Part shown: positions 1 through 7,294 of the stretch, one piece after another
How the letters are laid out: each line of letters starts with the position of its first letter
How positions within the stretch are numbered: the first letter of the stretch is position 1
Source: JBKJZO01 sp046715235
GTDB taxonomy: Bacteria; Actinomycetota; Actinomycetes; BP-191
Direction: 5' to 3'
DNA: 25,871 bases
NCBI GenBank assembly: GCA_046715235.1
Contig: JBKJZO010000211.1
Span: 1 to 25,871, forward strand
Notes under the pieces: generated by a model
Seen by the model: the letters and a program-made list of their open reading frames with translations, nothing else
Told to the model about the DNA's origin: nothing
The model's database searches: none
Made by a program: the position numbers and the translations under genes

Positions 1-648
1 GTTCAGTTCCTTGCCGCGTTCCTCGCGCTGTTTCTCGCCGTCGGCTCGATTTCTGCGGAGATCGACTCCGGGATGCTGCACGCCGTGCTGTCCCGGCCGA
101 TCACCCGGGCGCAGTACCTGTTCGGCCGCTGGCTCGCGTTCGTCGGACTGCTCGTCACCTACATCGTCACGATGGCGAGCGCGCTGATGCTGATCGCACG
201 GTCGGTTGCGGGCTACCAACCGGTCGGCTTCGCGCGCGCACTCGGCATGCTCAGCCTGCAGGTCGTCCTGCTCGTCACCGTCGGGTTGTTCGGCAGCACC
301 CTGCTCTCGACGATGGCGAACGGCGTCATCACGTTCAGCCTGTTCGGACTGGCGTGGCTCGGCGGCCTGATCGAGTTCATCGGTGTCGGCGTGAAGAACG
401 ACGGGATGGCCAACATCGGTACGGCGGTCGCGCTGATCTTCCCGAGCGACGCCCTGTGGCGCGGCGCGTCGTACTACGTGCAGTCGTCGTCCTTCCTTGC
501 GCAGACAACCGCCTTCGGGCAGTTCTCCGGAGGCATCCCGTTTGCCTCCAGTCGGCCGCCCACCGCGCAGATCGTCATCTGGTCGATCGGCTACCTGCTG
601 GTCGTGCAGATGGCGGCGCGGACGACTTTCGGCCGGCGCGACCTGTAG
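1..648 (+). CDS. ABC-2 type transporter permease, C-terminal part (5' end outside window)
   Basis: The reading frame is open from base 1, so the gene starts before the window; 215 codons and a TAG stop are visible. Near the start is a stretch EIDSGMLHAVLSRPITRAQYL, read in frame from base 58, which is the cytoplasmic loop typical of ABC-2 permeases of the NosY kind; family members read similarly at this place. About five hydrophobic segments follow, and the protein ends with RTTFGRRDL, a usual short cytoplasmic tail after the last helix. It would form the membrane channel of an ABC exporter; its ATPase partner would be expected upstream, outside the window. The substrate cannot be told. The family call is firm, the function of the transporter open. 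The next gene begins 42 bases downstream on the same strand. Confidence 0.85.
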   Translation, partial: VQFLAAFLALFLAVGSISAEIDSGMLHAVLSRPITRAQYLFGRWLAFVGLLVTYIVTMASALMLIARSVAGYQPVGFARALGMLSLQVVLLVTVGLFGSTLLSTMANGVITFSLFGLAWLGGLIEFIGVGVKNDGMANIGTAVALIFPSDALWRGASYYVQSSSFLAQTTAFGQFSGGIPFASSRPPTAQIVIWSIGYLLVVQMAARTTFGRRDL

Positions 649-690
649 GCCCAGCCGGTTAGGCTTCGTCACCTCGGGCAGGAGGCGAAG

Positions 691-1296
691 ATGAAGTTAC
701 TGAAGTCCGCGGGGACCGCGCTCGGCGCTGTCGCCGCGCTCGTCCCCCGCCCCGACGAACTGAAATCGGCGGTCGTGCGCGCCCCGATCTTCGCGCTCAA
801 CTCCGCGCTCAAGGGCGCCGAGGTCGCCGCCAGGGGGTACGACGAGCTGACGCGGCGCGGCGAGAAGGTGATCGGCGTCGTACGCGAGCTGGTGGAGATG
901 GGCAAGGAGGCGGCGCGACCGGAGAAGGCGCGACCGGAGAAGGCGCGCCCGGACTCTGCGGCGCCCTCCGAGGGGCCGACGACGGACCCGTGGACCGGTG
1001 GGCCCATCGAACCGCCAGACGACATCAGGGCCGCGGTCTTCCTGCCCGAGGACGACGCCGAGGCCGTCGAGGAGGCGCTGCCGGGTGACCTGCTCAGCCA
1101 TGACGAACTGCCGCTCGAGGACTACGACCACCTGACGATCGGCGAGCTGCGGGCGCGAATCCGCAAACTGGAGCCGGCCGAGCTGGTGCAGCTCCGCGAG
1201 TACGAGCAGGCGCACGCCAACCGGCTCGTCGTCATCAAGGCCTTCGACAACCGCCTGACCGCACTGGCAAAGCAGTCGTCGGTTCACGGCGGTTGA
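691..1296 (+). CDS. Lipid-droplet-associated-like protein
   Basis: A 201-residue soluble protein. The ATG at 691 is preceded by GGCAGGAGGCGAAG, a strong ribosome site. The N-terminal 75 residues are an amphipathic, alanine- and valine-rich stretch (VRAPIFALNSALKGAEVAARGYDELTRRG). A low-complexity linker follows, in which a 15-base unit is repeated (RPEKA RPEKA RPDSA, about 913-950), then an acidic segment. The C-terminal 55 residues (YDHLTIGELRARIRKL, then LREYEQAHANR and FDNRL) resemble, from memory, the end of the actinobacterial lipid-droplet-associated protein family, which in mycobacteria lies beside xseA (Rv1109c next to Rv1108c). Such proteins coat storage-lipid droplets in rhodococci and mycobacteria. 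Here the gene is separated from xseA by an insertion. The family is inferred from the C-terminal motif and context; lipid binding is not shown. Confidence 0.6.
   Translation: MKLLKSAGTALGAVAALVPRPDELKSAVVRAPIFALNSALKGAEVAARGYDELTRRGEKVIGVVRELVEMGKEAARPEKARPEKARPDSAAPSEGPTTDPWTGGPIEPPDDIRAAVFLPEDDAEAVEEALPGDLLSHDELPLEDYDHLTIGELRARIRKLEPAELVQLREYEQAHANRLVVIKAFDNRLTALAKQSSVHGG
913..950 (+). repeat. 15-base tandem repeat inside the lipid-droplet-like gene
   Basis: The unit GCGCGACCGGAGAAG occurs at 913-927 and 928-942, and a third diverged start follows (GCGCGCCCGGA). It encodes the RPEKA pentapeptide of the linker. It keeps the frame, so copy number could vary between strains without breaking the gene. 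Confidence 0.8.
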
Positions 1297-1662
1297 GCGA
1301 GGTCGGCGTTTCCGCATTACAGAGCTCGGCGGCGACGCGGTTCCGGTCGAAGCGACGGCTAAGAGGCTGACGAAGCTTCCCTCCATTCCGCCTAGAGCTC
1401 CCGGCTTGTCGAGCATGGGCTGACATCTGAAGCGCGTGGACGGTCGCCGAGGTCAGGCGGATTGGCAGCATTCGTGAAGAACGACCGGCTTGCGCCACTA
1501 AGGCCCTTAAGCTGAGCCACTTCGGATCACAGATGCAGCGGTTGCGGGAGTATGCGCTAACACAGGGCGGCACGGCCATGTTCCGCTACGCTGAGGGACA
1601 CCGTCGAGTGTCATTCAGCTCGCAGAAAAGTGGCTTGGGAGTGAAAACGTGGGTCCGATCAA
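1297..1662. other. Gene-poor stretch at the left edge of the insertion zone
   Basis: No convincing gene is seen in these 366 bases. GC falls gradually from the left gene towards the orphan gene at 1663. A short frame at 1533-1778 exists but overlaps the orphan gene by 116 bases and has no good ribosome site. No tRNA-like structure or clear direct repeat marking an insertion point was found by eye. Confidence 0.5.
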
Positions 1663-2412
1663 ATGAGCGAGTCTTGGCTATTCATTGTTCTGTGCCAGGC
1701 TCAAACAATCTCTCCTTCGAGTATCGAGACAATGGTTGCTTCCTTTGGCCATCAGGGATTCTCGGTACTCTCGCGTGATGACGGCACCGTAGCCGGCATG
1801 TCTTCGGACGGGCTGGGCGAAGTCCTCTTTGATTCGGTCGTGCAGGCTGCCCGATGGCTAGGCGCTGAGGAAGGGTCGCTCAGCCTTCACCATATAGATT
1901 TGAAATTTGAGGTTGGGCTGTCAGTGCACCGTCGTGCAAGTAGTGTTTCTGTGATGATGGAAGGCGTCCCGGACAAGCCCTTGTTCGATCAGGTCATGCT
2001 CAGCTGCTCAACAAACGAATTCTCTCGGCCAGATCGGGAAGCCATCTGGCAGACTATTGCGGGAGCGACTAGGCTCACGCTCGCGAATTGCCAGTTCGAA
2101 TTCGCCTATGCGATAACGGAAACAGTGTTTGAGAAGCTTATCAGATTCAGCTGCGTACAACAGCGTGTCGCAGAACAGCACTTGCCGCCGTTCATACCGT
2201 GGATGAGCATTGCGAGAGCCGGTACGGCAATCGCTCACGAACTGGAATACGTTTCCACGTTGTCGGCGCGGCCGCTAAACACGGATCCTGGTACGTGCAT
2301 CTTGCAACTGACGGATGCGCCATGGCTCGAACAGGATGAATCCGTGATTCAACTCAGCGAGATGTGGCGCCGGGTAACGCGTGATGAAGGTTGCGGCACC
2401 ACTCGGGTTTAG
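1663..2412 (+). CDS. Orphan hypothetical protein, low GC
   Basis: I do not recognise this 249-residue protein. It starts MSESWLFIVLCQAQTI and has no signal peptide or clear membrane helix. The body alternates short hydrophobic strands with charged segments (LSLHHIDLKFEVGLSV, ASSVSVMMEGVPDK), which suggests a small soluble alpha/beta fold. The ribosome site is weak (GTGGGTCC before the ATG). The lines I counted have 43 to 57 percent GC against roughly 70 percent in xseA, and codons such as TTT, AAA and ATA occur that the neighbours avoid, so recent transfer is likely. Its stop at 2410-2412 lies six bases before the end of the ISL3 transposase remnant on the other strand. The last few residues (DEGCGTTRV) may therefore be coded by the insertion-sequence end, and the native C terminus may be lost. 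Confidence 0.55.
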   Translation: MSESWLFIVLCQAQTISPSSIETMVASFGHQGFSVLSRDDGTVAGMSSDGLGEVLFDSVVQAARWLGAEEGSLSLHHIDLKFEVGLSVHRRASSVSVMMEGVPDKPLFDQVMLSCSTNEFSRPDREAIWQTIAGATRLTLANCQFEFAYAITETVFEKLIRFSCVQQRVAEQHLPPFIPWMSIARAGTAIAHELEYVSTLSARPLNTDPGTCILQLTDAPWLEQDESVIQLSEMWRRVTRDEGCGTTRV

Positions 2413-2417
2413 CCGCT

Positions 2418-3000
2418 CTACGCAATCAACCGTGGTAACCGGCCTCTGATCCGTGTTGGTTGTTGAGTGTGCCAGTCGACTCCGCAGTGCAGGAGGAGGC
2501 GGAGGGCGGTAGTTCTCGAAGTTGCGGAATCCGTGCCCGGTTCTTTTGATCTTCTTGATCAGCGGGTTCATCGCTTCGGTCGGGCCGTTGGACACCCCGC
2601 CGGTGTCGAAGTAGGCGAGCAGCTCGTCGCGCCAGGCATCGATGGTGCGGACCAGGCGGACGAGTTCGGGCACGCCGGCGTCGGCGCAGTGCACCATCCA
2701 GGTGAACAGCGCCCGCTCGGCCTGGTCCCGGCTCGGGCAGCGGAACAGCAGCCGCAGGTCCTGGGCTGCGATCCATGCACTGCCGATCTGCCCGTCAACA
2801 TCTCCGCCGTCGAGCCCGGCGAGCAGCCGCGCCCAGGACCAGCCTGTGTGCTTGTCGTAGCCGCGGCGAGCAGCCGGCGGATCGCGACGCGGATCGTCGC
2901 GCCGACCCCGGTGCCCGGTGCTGTCCTACTGGATGCGGCGGCGGACATCGTCGACGGTGGCGAAGCCGAGCCGGGTGACGTGGGAGGCGACGAGCACCCG
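2418..3000 (-). pseudogene. ISL3-family transposase remnant, C-terminal half
   Basis: Read on the minus strand, this codes for the C-terminal half of an ISL3-family DDE transposase. In order: HVTRLGFATVDDVRRRIQ, GHRGRRDDP, GWSWARLLAGLDGGD, AWIAAQDLRLLFRCPSRDQAERAL, and FDTGGVSNGPTEAMNPLIKKIKRTGHGFRN, with the hallmark NGPTEA near the end. It is broken in two places. A TAG stop lies at 2926-2928, where relatives continue with a Gln. One extra G in the run at 2504-2506 shifts the frame inside NYRLRLLLH; when corrected, the protein continues LHCGVDWHTQQPTRIRGRLPRLIA and stops at 2418. About 195 of the usual 400 or so codons remain. The N-terminal half, the left inverted repeat and the DNA-binding zinc region are missing. 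It cannot make an active transposase. Confidence 0.85.
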
Positions 3001-3037
3001 GACCGCGAGTTCGGCCTCGCCGCCGTAGGGTGTCGCG

Positions 3038-4258
3038 GTGGCACTAGAGACTTCGGCTGAGCAGCCGATCCCGGTTCGCACGGCCGCTCGGCACATCGGT
3101 GAGTGGGTCGCGCGGCTCGGACGTGTCTGGGTCGAGGGGCAGATCACCGAGCTGTCCCGCCGGCCCGGCGCAGGAATGGTCTTCCTGACACTGCGCGATC
3201 CGGTTGCTGACGTATCGCTGCGGGTCACCTGTCAGCGCGGCGTCTGCGACGCGACCGAGTCGCCACTCGCCGACGGGCAACGGGTCGTCGTGTGGTGCAA
3301 GCCCGACTTCTACCTCTCCCGCGGCTCGCTGACGATGACCGCCTTCGAGATCCGCCCGGACGGCATCGGCGCCCTGCTCGCGCGGCTCGAGCAGCTCAAG
3401 TCGATGCTCGCGGCGGAGGGGCTGTTCGCGGCCGATCGCAAGAAACCCCTCCCCTTCCTCCCCCGAAGCGTCGGCGTGATCTGCGGGCGCGAGTCGGCGG
3501 CCCTGCGCGACGTCGTCGAGAACACCCGCCGCCGCTGGCCCGCCGTACACCTTGAGATCCGCGAGGTCGCCGTACAGGGGGTGAACGCCGTGCGCGACGT
3601 CATCGACGCCGTCGCCGAACTCGATCGGATCGCCACCGTTGACGTCATCGTGATCGCACGCGGCGGTGGCTCGGTCGAGGACCTGCTGCCGTTCTCCGAC
3701 GAGGGTCTGTGCCGCGCCGTCGCCGCCTGCTTCACACCGGTCGTGTCTGCGATCGGCCATGAGTCCGACACGCCGCTGCTCGACTTCGTTGCCGACTACC
3801 GCGCGTCCACACCGACCGATGCAGCCAAGCGTGTGGTGCCCGATGTCGCGGACGAGATCCGCACTATCGAGCGGTGGGCCCGGGCCGCGCACCGCGCCGC
3901 CGTACACCTGATCGACCGGGAGCAGGCCTGGCTCGATGCGGTGCGCTCCCGGCCGTCGGTCGCCGATCCCCTCGCGGCAGTCGACCGGCGCGGGGGCGAG
4001 GTCCTGGCCCTGCGCTCGCGCTCGCACCGCGTGGTGACGACATGCATCGACAGCGCGATTCGCGACGTAGAGCACTCCCGGGCGCGAGTTGCCGCGCTGT
4101 CGCCGGCCGCGACGCTCGATCGCGGGTACGCCGTCGTACGCACTCTCGACGGCGCCGTCGTACGCGCGGCCGCCGACGTTTCGCCGAGCCAGCAACTGCG
4201 CATCAAGGTCGCCCAGGGCGACATCGACGTGACCGTCACCGGAACGGGCCAGCCCTAA
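3038..4258 (+). CDS. xseA: Exodeoxyribonuclease VII large subunit
   Basis: This 406-residue protein is the catalytic subunit of exonuclease VII, which degrades single-stranded DNA from both ends with several XseB subunits. Residues 10-105 form the OB-fold (VRTAARHIGEWVARLGRVWVEGQITEL), followed by the catalytic domain with GVICGRESAALRDV, ARGGGSVEDLLPFSDE (about 207-222) and GHESDTPLLDFVADYRASTPTDAA (about 240-263), all conserved in the family. A helical region follows, then the terminal DRGYAVVRT strand. The GTG at 3038 gives the normal N-terminal length; upstream is only a modest AGGG. The start abuts the decayed ISL3 transposase, so the native upstream region has been replaced. xseB follows 127 bases later, after a long hairpin. 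Confidence 0.95.
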   Translation: MALETSAEQPIPVRTAARHIGEWVARLGRVWVEGQITELSRRPGAGMVFLTLRDPVADVSLRVTCQRGVCDATESPLADGQRVVVWCKPDFYLSRGSLTMTAFEIRPDGIGALLARLEQLKSMLAAEGLFAADRKKPLPFLPRSVGVICGRESAALRDVVENTRRRWPAVHLEIREVAVQGVNAVRDVIDAVAELDRIATVDVIVIARGGGSVEDLLPFSDEGLCRAVAACFTPVVSAIGHESDTPLLDFVADYRASTPTDAAKRVVPDVADEIRTIERWARAAHRAAVHLIDREQAWLDAVRSRPSVADPLAAVDRRGGEVLALRSRSHRVVTTCIDSAIRDVEHSRARVAALSPAATLDRGYAVVRTLDGAVVRAAADVSPSQQLRIKVAQGDIDVTVTGTGQP

Positions 4259-4263
4259 CCCCG

Positions 4264-4332
4264 ACTTGTGTGCAGGTTTTCAGGCGACGCGCCGGAGGCA
4301 TCGGCGTGTCACCTGAACAAGTGCGCACAAGT
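4264..4332. repeat. Long imperfect hairpin between xseA and xseB
   Basis: Arms 4264-4294 and 4302-4332 (31 bases each) are complementary at 25 positions plus two G-U pairs, around a 7-base loop (GAGGCAT). The outer part pairs ACTTGTG with CACAAGT and the inner part pairs GCGCCG with CGGCGT. It has no following T-run. It could be a palindromic intergenic repeat (REP/MITE-like) or an RNA element that tunes xseB expression against xseA. Confidence 0.75.
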
Positions 4333-4385
4333 GGGCGCGTGCGTCGGATGCAGCGGTCGCGGCTGGCGATGGAAGGATGCCCAGC

Positions 4386-4583
4386 ATGAGCGAGCAGTTG
4401 TCGTACGAGGCGGCCCGCGCCGAGCTCGAGGACGTCGTACGACGGCTCGAGGCCGGTGGCATCCCGCTCGAGGAGTCGCTGTCGCTGTGGGAGCGCGGCG
4501 AGGCGCTCGCGCTGATCTGCCAGCAATGGCTGGACGGCGCGCGCAACCGGCTCGCTGCCGCCACTCCGCCGGACGCCGAGTAG
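4386..4583 (+). CDS. xseB: Exodeoxyribonuclease VII small subunit
   Basis: The 65-residue product starts MSEQLSYEAARAELEDVVRRLEAGGIPLEESLSLWERGEALALICQQWLDGARNRL, the standard XseB helical hairpin. XseB subunits bind the long helices of XseA and are needed for stable nuclease. Two ATGs are possible, at 4377 and 4386. The second is chosen because GGAAGG at 4371-4376 then sits nine bases upstream; for the first it would touch the start codon. The length is normal for the family. It follows xseA in the same direction, as usual, but with an unusually long, structured gap. Confidence 0.93.
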   Translation: MSEQLSYEAARAELEDVVRRLEAGGIPLEESLSLWERGEALALICQQWLDGARNRLAAATPPDAE

Positions 4584-4589
4584 CCAATC

Positions 4590-4645
4590 GATCAGGCGTG
4601 CGGCGTGCGTACCCCTATAGGGCAACGCCCGCCATAAGCCTGATC
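4590..4645. terminator. Probable bidirectional terminator between xseB and tetR
   Basis: The two genes converge here. GATCAGGC (4590-4597) pairs perfectly with GCCTGATC (4638-4645). Inside lies a 10-base palindrome CCCTATAGGG (4613-4622) and further GGCGT/ACGCC pairing. There is no strong T-run on either side, so the call rests on structure and position. Confidence 0.45.
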
Positions 4646-4667
4646 AAACATGACGTGTCAGGCCCGG

Positions 4668-5246
4668 TCAGCCGGCCACAGGGCCGATGCGCTCGATGAG
4701 TGCCAGGACCGCGCTGGCCAGGCGCTGCGCTTCCTCTTCGGTCTCCGCGACCGCGACCTCGCTGCCCGCCTCGGAGACGACCGCCGTGAGTACCAGAACC
4801 AGCGCCTCGTTCTCGGGCTCTCCGTCGGCCAGCAGCAGGATCTCGTTGAGCCGGGTCCAGTCGCGGTAGCGGCGGCGGGCGACCAGCTCGAAGCCGGGCG
4901 GGCCGCCGCCGGTGAGGAAGAGCCGGGTCAGCTCCCGCTCGGCCCAGCACCCGTCGAGGTACGCGCGGGAGCCGGCGACGAACAGCGCGATCCGGTCGCT
5001 CACCCCTCGGTCCTTCGCCGCGGAAACGGCGTCTGCGGCCCGCTCCTCCTGCCGGCTCTGGTACTCCTCGAACAGCGCGAGGTAGAGATCGGCCTTGCCG
5101 CCGAAGTGGTGATAGAGGCTGCCGACGCTGGCGCCGGCCTCGGCGACCACGTCGGCGATGTTGGCGTCGGAGAAGCCCGAACTGGTGAAGACCTGCCTGG
5201 CGGCGTCCAGGATGGCGTGACGCGTCGCTGCCGCCCGGTCAAACAT
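4668..5246 (-). CDS. TetR-family transcriptional regulator
   Basis: A 192-residue one-component repressor. Residues 5-50 form the TetR DNA-binding domain: TRHAILDAARQVFTSSGFSDANIADVVAEAGASVGSLYHHFGGKADLY, with the typical GxSxGSLYHHF recognition helix. The rest is an all-helical ligand-binding and dimerisation domain with no recognisable ligand signature. The ATG at 5246 follows GAGGAGG with good spacing. It is transcribed away from glpX with only 45 bases between the starts, and an inverted repeat lies in that gap. It could regulate itself, glpX, or the DrrAB-like exporter after glpX; TetR proteins often control nearby exporters. In mycobacteria a different small gene sits at this place. The family is certain, the target not. 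Confidence 0.92.
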   Translation of the reverse strand: MFDRAAATRHAILDAARQVFTSSGFSDANIADVVAEAGASVGSLYHHFGGKADLYLALFEEYQSRQEERAADAVSAAKDRGVSDRIALFVAGSRAYLDGCWAERELTRLFLTGGGPPGFELVARRRYRDWTRLNEILLLADGEPENEALVLVLTAVVSEAGSEVAVAETEEEAQRLASAVLALIERIGPVAG

Positions 5247-5261
5247 CAGATCCTCCTCACA

Positions 5262-5275
5262 GCCGGTCCACCGGC
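5262..5275. promoter_or_regulatory. Candidate TetR operator in the tetR-glpX gap
   Basis: GCCGGT-CC-ACCGGC is a perfect inverted repeat with 6-base arms, centred in the 45-base gap between the divergent starts of the TetR gene and glpX. Position and symmetry fit a repressor site; it is shorter than many TetR operators. Confidence 0.35.
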
Positions 5276-5291
5276 CCGGTAGGGTCGACGG

Positions 5292-6302
5292 ATGACCCAG
5301 ACCATGCCGTCAGGGGTGCCGGACCGCAACCTCGCGATGGAACTCGTCCGGGTCACCGAGGCGGCCGCGATGGCTGCTGGCCGCTGGGTCGGGCGCGGCG
5401 ACAAGAACGGCGCCGACCAAGCCGCGGTCGACGCGATGCGCAAGATGATCGGGAGCGTCGCGATGCGTGGCGTAGTCGTCATCGGCGAAGGCGAAAAGGA
5501 CGAAGCGCCGATGCTCTACAACGGCGAGGCCGTTGGCGACGGCACCGGCGCCGAGTGTGACGTCGCGGTAGACCCGGTCGACGGCACGACGCTGACCGCC
5601 AAGGGCATGAGTAACGCCATCGCGGTCATCGCCGTCTCGGAGCGCGGCACCATGTACGACCCCGGCGCCTGCGTCTACATGGACAAGTTGGCTACCGGCC
5701 CCGAGGCCGCAGAGGTCGTCGACATCTCAGCGCCGGTCGAGTTCAACATCCAGGCCGTCGCGAAGGCCAAGGGCGAAAACCCCGAAGACGTCACGGTCGT
5801 CATCCTCGACCGGCCACGTCACGAGGACCTGGCCCGGCAAGTCCGCGAGACCGGCGCGCGCATCAAGTTCATCTCCGACGGCGACGTCGCCGGCGCCATC
5901 ATGGCCGCCCGCGAAGGCACCGGCGTCGACCTGCTGCTGGGCATCGGCGGTACGCCGGAAGGCATCATCGCGGCCTGCGCGATCAAGTGCCTCGGTGGCG
6001 TCATCCAGGGGCGGCTGGCGCCGCGCAACGACGACGAGCGCGACCGCGCAATCGAACAGGGCCACGACCTCGACCGGGTGCTCCTGACCGACGACCTGGT
6101 CCGCGGCGACAACGTCTTCTTCGTAGCGACGGGCGTCACCGACGGCGAGATCGTGCAGGGCGTGCGCTACCGAGGTGGCGGCGCGACGACCCACTCGCTG
6201 GTGATGCGCTCGCGTAGCGGCACGATCCGCTACGTCGAGAGCGAGCACCGTCTCAACAAGCTGATGGCCTACAGCTCGGTCGACTTCCAGCGACACAACT
6301 AG
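5292..6302 (+). CDS. glpX: Fructose-1,6-bisphosphatase, class II
   Basis: This 336-residue enzyme hydrolyses fructose-1,6-bisphosphate to fructose-6-phosphate in gluconeogenesis and, in actinomycetes, is usually the essential FBPase. Visible class II marks are the N-terminal RNLAMELVRVTEAAAMAAGRW, the metal-binding GEGEKDEAPMLYNGE (about residues 65-79), the VDPVDGTT metal site (about 93-100), and LLGIGGTPEGIIAACAIKCLGG near residue 220. The length is normal. The ATG at 5292 has TAGGGTCG upstream. It is divergent from the TetR gene and is followed after 20 bases by the exporter ATPase, so it may be co-transcribed with it. In mycobacteria glpX lies next to fumarase; here about 8 kb of exporter and secreted-protein genes separates the two. 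Confidence 0.96.
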   Translation: MTQTMPSGVPDRNLAMELVRVTEAAAMAAGRWVGRGDKNGADQAAVDAMRKMIGSVAMRGVVVIGEGEKDEAPMLYNGEAVGDGTGAECDVAVDPVDGTTLTAKGMSNAIAVIAVSERGTMYDPGACVYMDKLATGPEAAEVVDISAPVEFNIQAVAKAKGENPEDVTVVILDRPRHEDLARQVRETGARIKFISDGDVAGAIMAAREGTGVDLLLGIGGTPEGIIAACAIKCLGGVIQGRLAPRNDDERDRAIEQGHDLDRVLLTDDLVRGDNVFFVATGVTDGEIVQGVRYRGGGATTHSLVMRSRSGTIRYVESEHRLNKLMAYSSVDFQRHN

Positions 6303-6322
6303 CACTCGAGCGGGAGTCGCGG

Positions 6323-7294
6323 GTGACGGAAAGCGCTGTCGTCGTCGAGGGCCTCACCAGGAAGTTCGGCGACGTCGAAGCGCTGGCTGGGATCGATTTC
6401 GCGGTCCCGCGCGGCACGGTGCTCGGACTACTGGGACCCAACGGCGCGGGCAAGACGACAGCGGTGCGGATCCTGACGACTCTGCTGCGCCCGAGCTCTG
6501 GGCGGGCGATCGTCGACGGACTCGACGTCGTACGGCGCCCTGCTCAGGTGCGAGAGCGCATCGGGCTGGCGGGGCAGTTCGCCGCGGTCGACGGCAACCT
6601 GACCGGCCGCGAAAACCTCTACCTCGTCGCTCGGCTCAACCATCTGAGCAAGGACGCCAGCCGCTCGCGGGGGTCAGCGCTGCTCGACCGGTTCGATCTG
6701 GCCGACGCCGCCGACCGCACGGTGCGCACGTACTCCGGTGGCATGCGCCGGCGACTCGACCTGGCCGCCGCGCTCGTCAACAAGCCGCCGATCCTGTTCC
6801 TCGACGAGCCGACCACCGGGCTCGACCCGCGCAGCCGCAACGACCTCTGGGACGTCATCGGCGAACTGGTCGCGGACGGGACGACCCTGCTGCTGACCAC
6901 GCAATACCTCGAAGAGGCCGACAAGCTCGCCGACAACATCATCGTGATCAACCACGGCCGGGTGATTGCCGAGGGCACCGCGGGCGAGCTCAAGAGCGAC
7001 TTCGGCGCGACCCGGCTCGAGCTCACGTTCAGCGACGAAGCTCAGTCGAGTACGGCGGCGGCAACGGTCCCGGAGCAAGTCGGCGCCGCCCGCAGTGACG
7101 GGGTGAGCCTGACGATCACCCTCTCGGGCGGGGCGAAGGCGGTGCTGGAGACGCTGCGCGCGATCGATGCCGTCGGGCTGGAACCGATTGGCGTGATGTT
7201 GCGGGAACCGAGCCTGGACGACGTGTTCCTGGCCTTGACTGGACAGCGCGCGGAGGCGACGAACACCGAGGAAGTCGCGGGAGGCACGAGGTGA
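6323..7294 (+). CDS. ABC exporter ATP-binding protein, DrrA-like
   Basis: A 323-residue ATPase of the daunorubicin-resistance type. Walker A is GPNGAGKTT at residues 38-46, the ABC signature YSGGMRRRLDLAAAL lies near 138-152, and Walker B ILFLDEPTTGLDP near 158-170. It is followed by TTQYLEEADKLAD, where the usual H-loop His is replaced by Gln as in DrrA relatives. The C-terminal 90 residues, ending with the LREPSLDDVFLALTG motif, are the DrrA C-terminal domain that contacts the permease. The GTG at 6323 follows CGGGAG. The stop overlaps the start of the permease by four bases, so the two are coupled. Such pairs export hydrophobic drugs, lipids or glycolipids; the substrate is unknown. A TetR gene lies one gene upstream. 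Confidence 0.92.
   Translation: MTESAVVVEGLTRKFGDVEALAGIDFAVPRGTVLGLLGPNGAGKTTAVRILTTLLRPSSGRAIVDGLDVVRRPAQVRERIGLAGQFAAVDGNLTGRENLYLVARLNHLSKDASRSRGSALLDRFDLADAADRTVRTYSGGMRRRLDLAAALVNKPPILFLDEPTTGLDPRSRNDLWDVIGELVADGTTLLLTTQYLEEADKLADNIIVINHGRVIAEGTAGELKSDFGATRLELTFSDEAQSSTAAATVPEQVGAARSDGVSLTITLSGGAKAVLETLRAIDAVGLEPIGVMLREPSLDDVFLALTGQRAEATNTEEVAGGTR

Noticed and set aside
1533..1778. 81-residue frame before the orphan gene
   Set aside because: It overlaps the 249-residue orphan by 116 bases in another frame and has no clear ribosome site. It could be the start of a frameshifted gene, but nothing recognisable supports this.
2411..2431. Right inverted repeat of the ISL3 element
   Set aside because: AGCCGCTCTACGC at the end of the transposase looks like an ISL3 terminus, but no matching left end was found, so no element boundary is claimed.
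3044..4195. 383-residue minus-strand frame
   Set aside because: Antisense shadow of xseA, whose motifs are complete.
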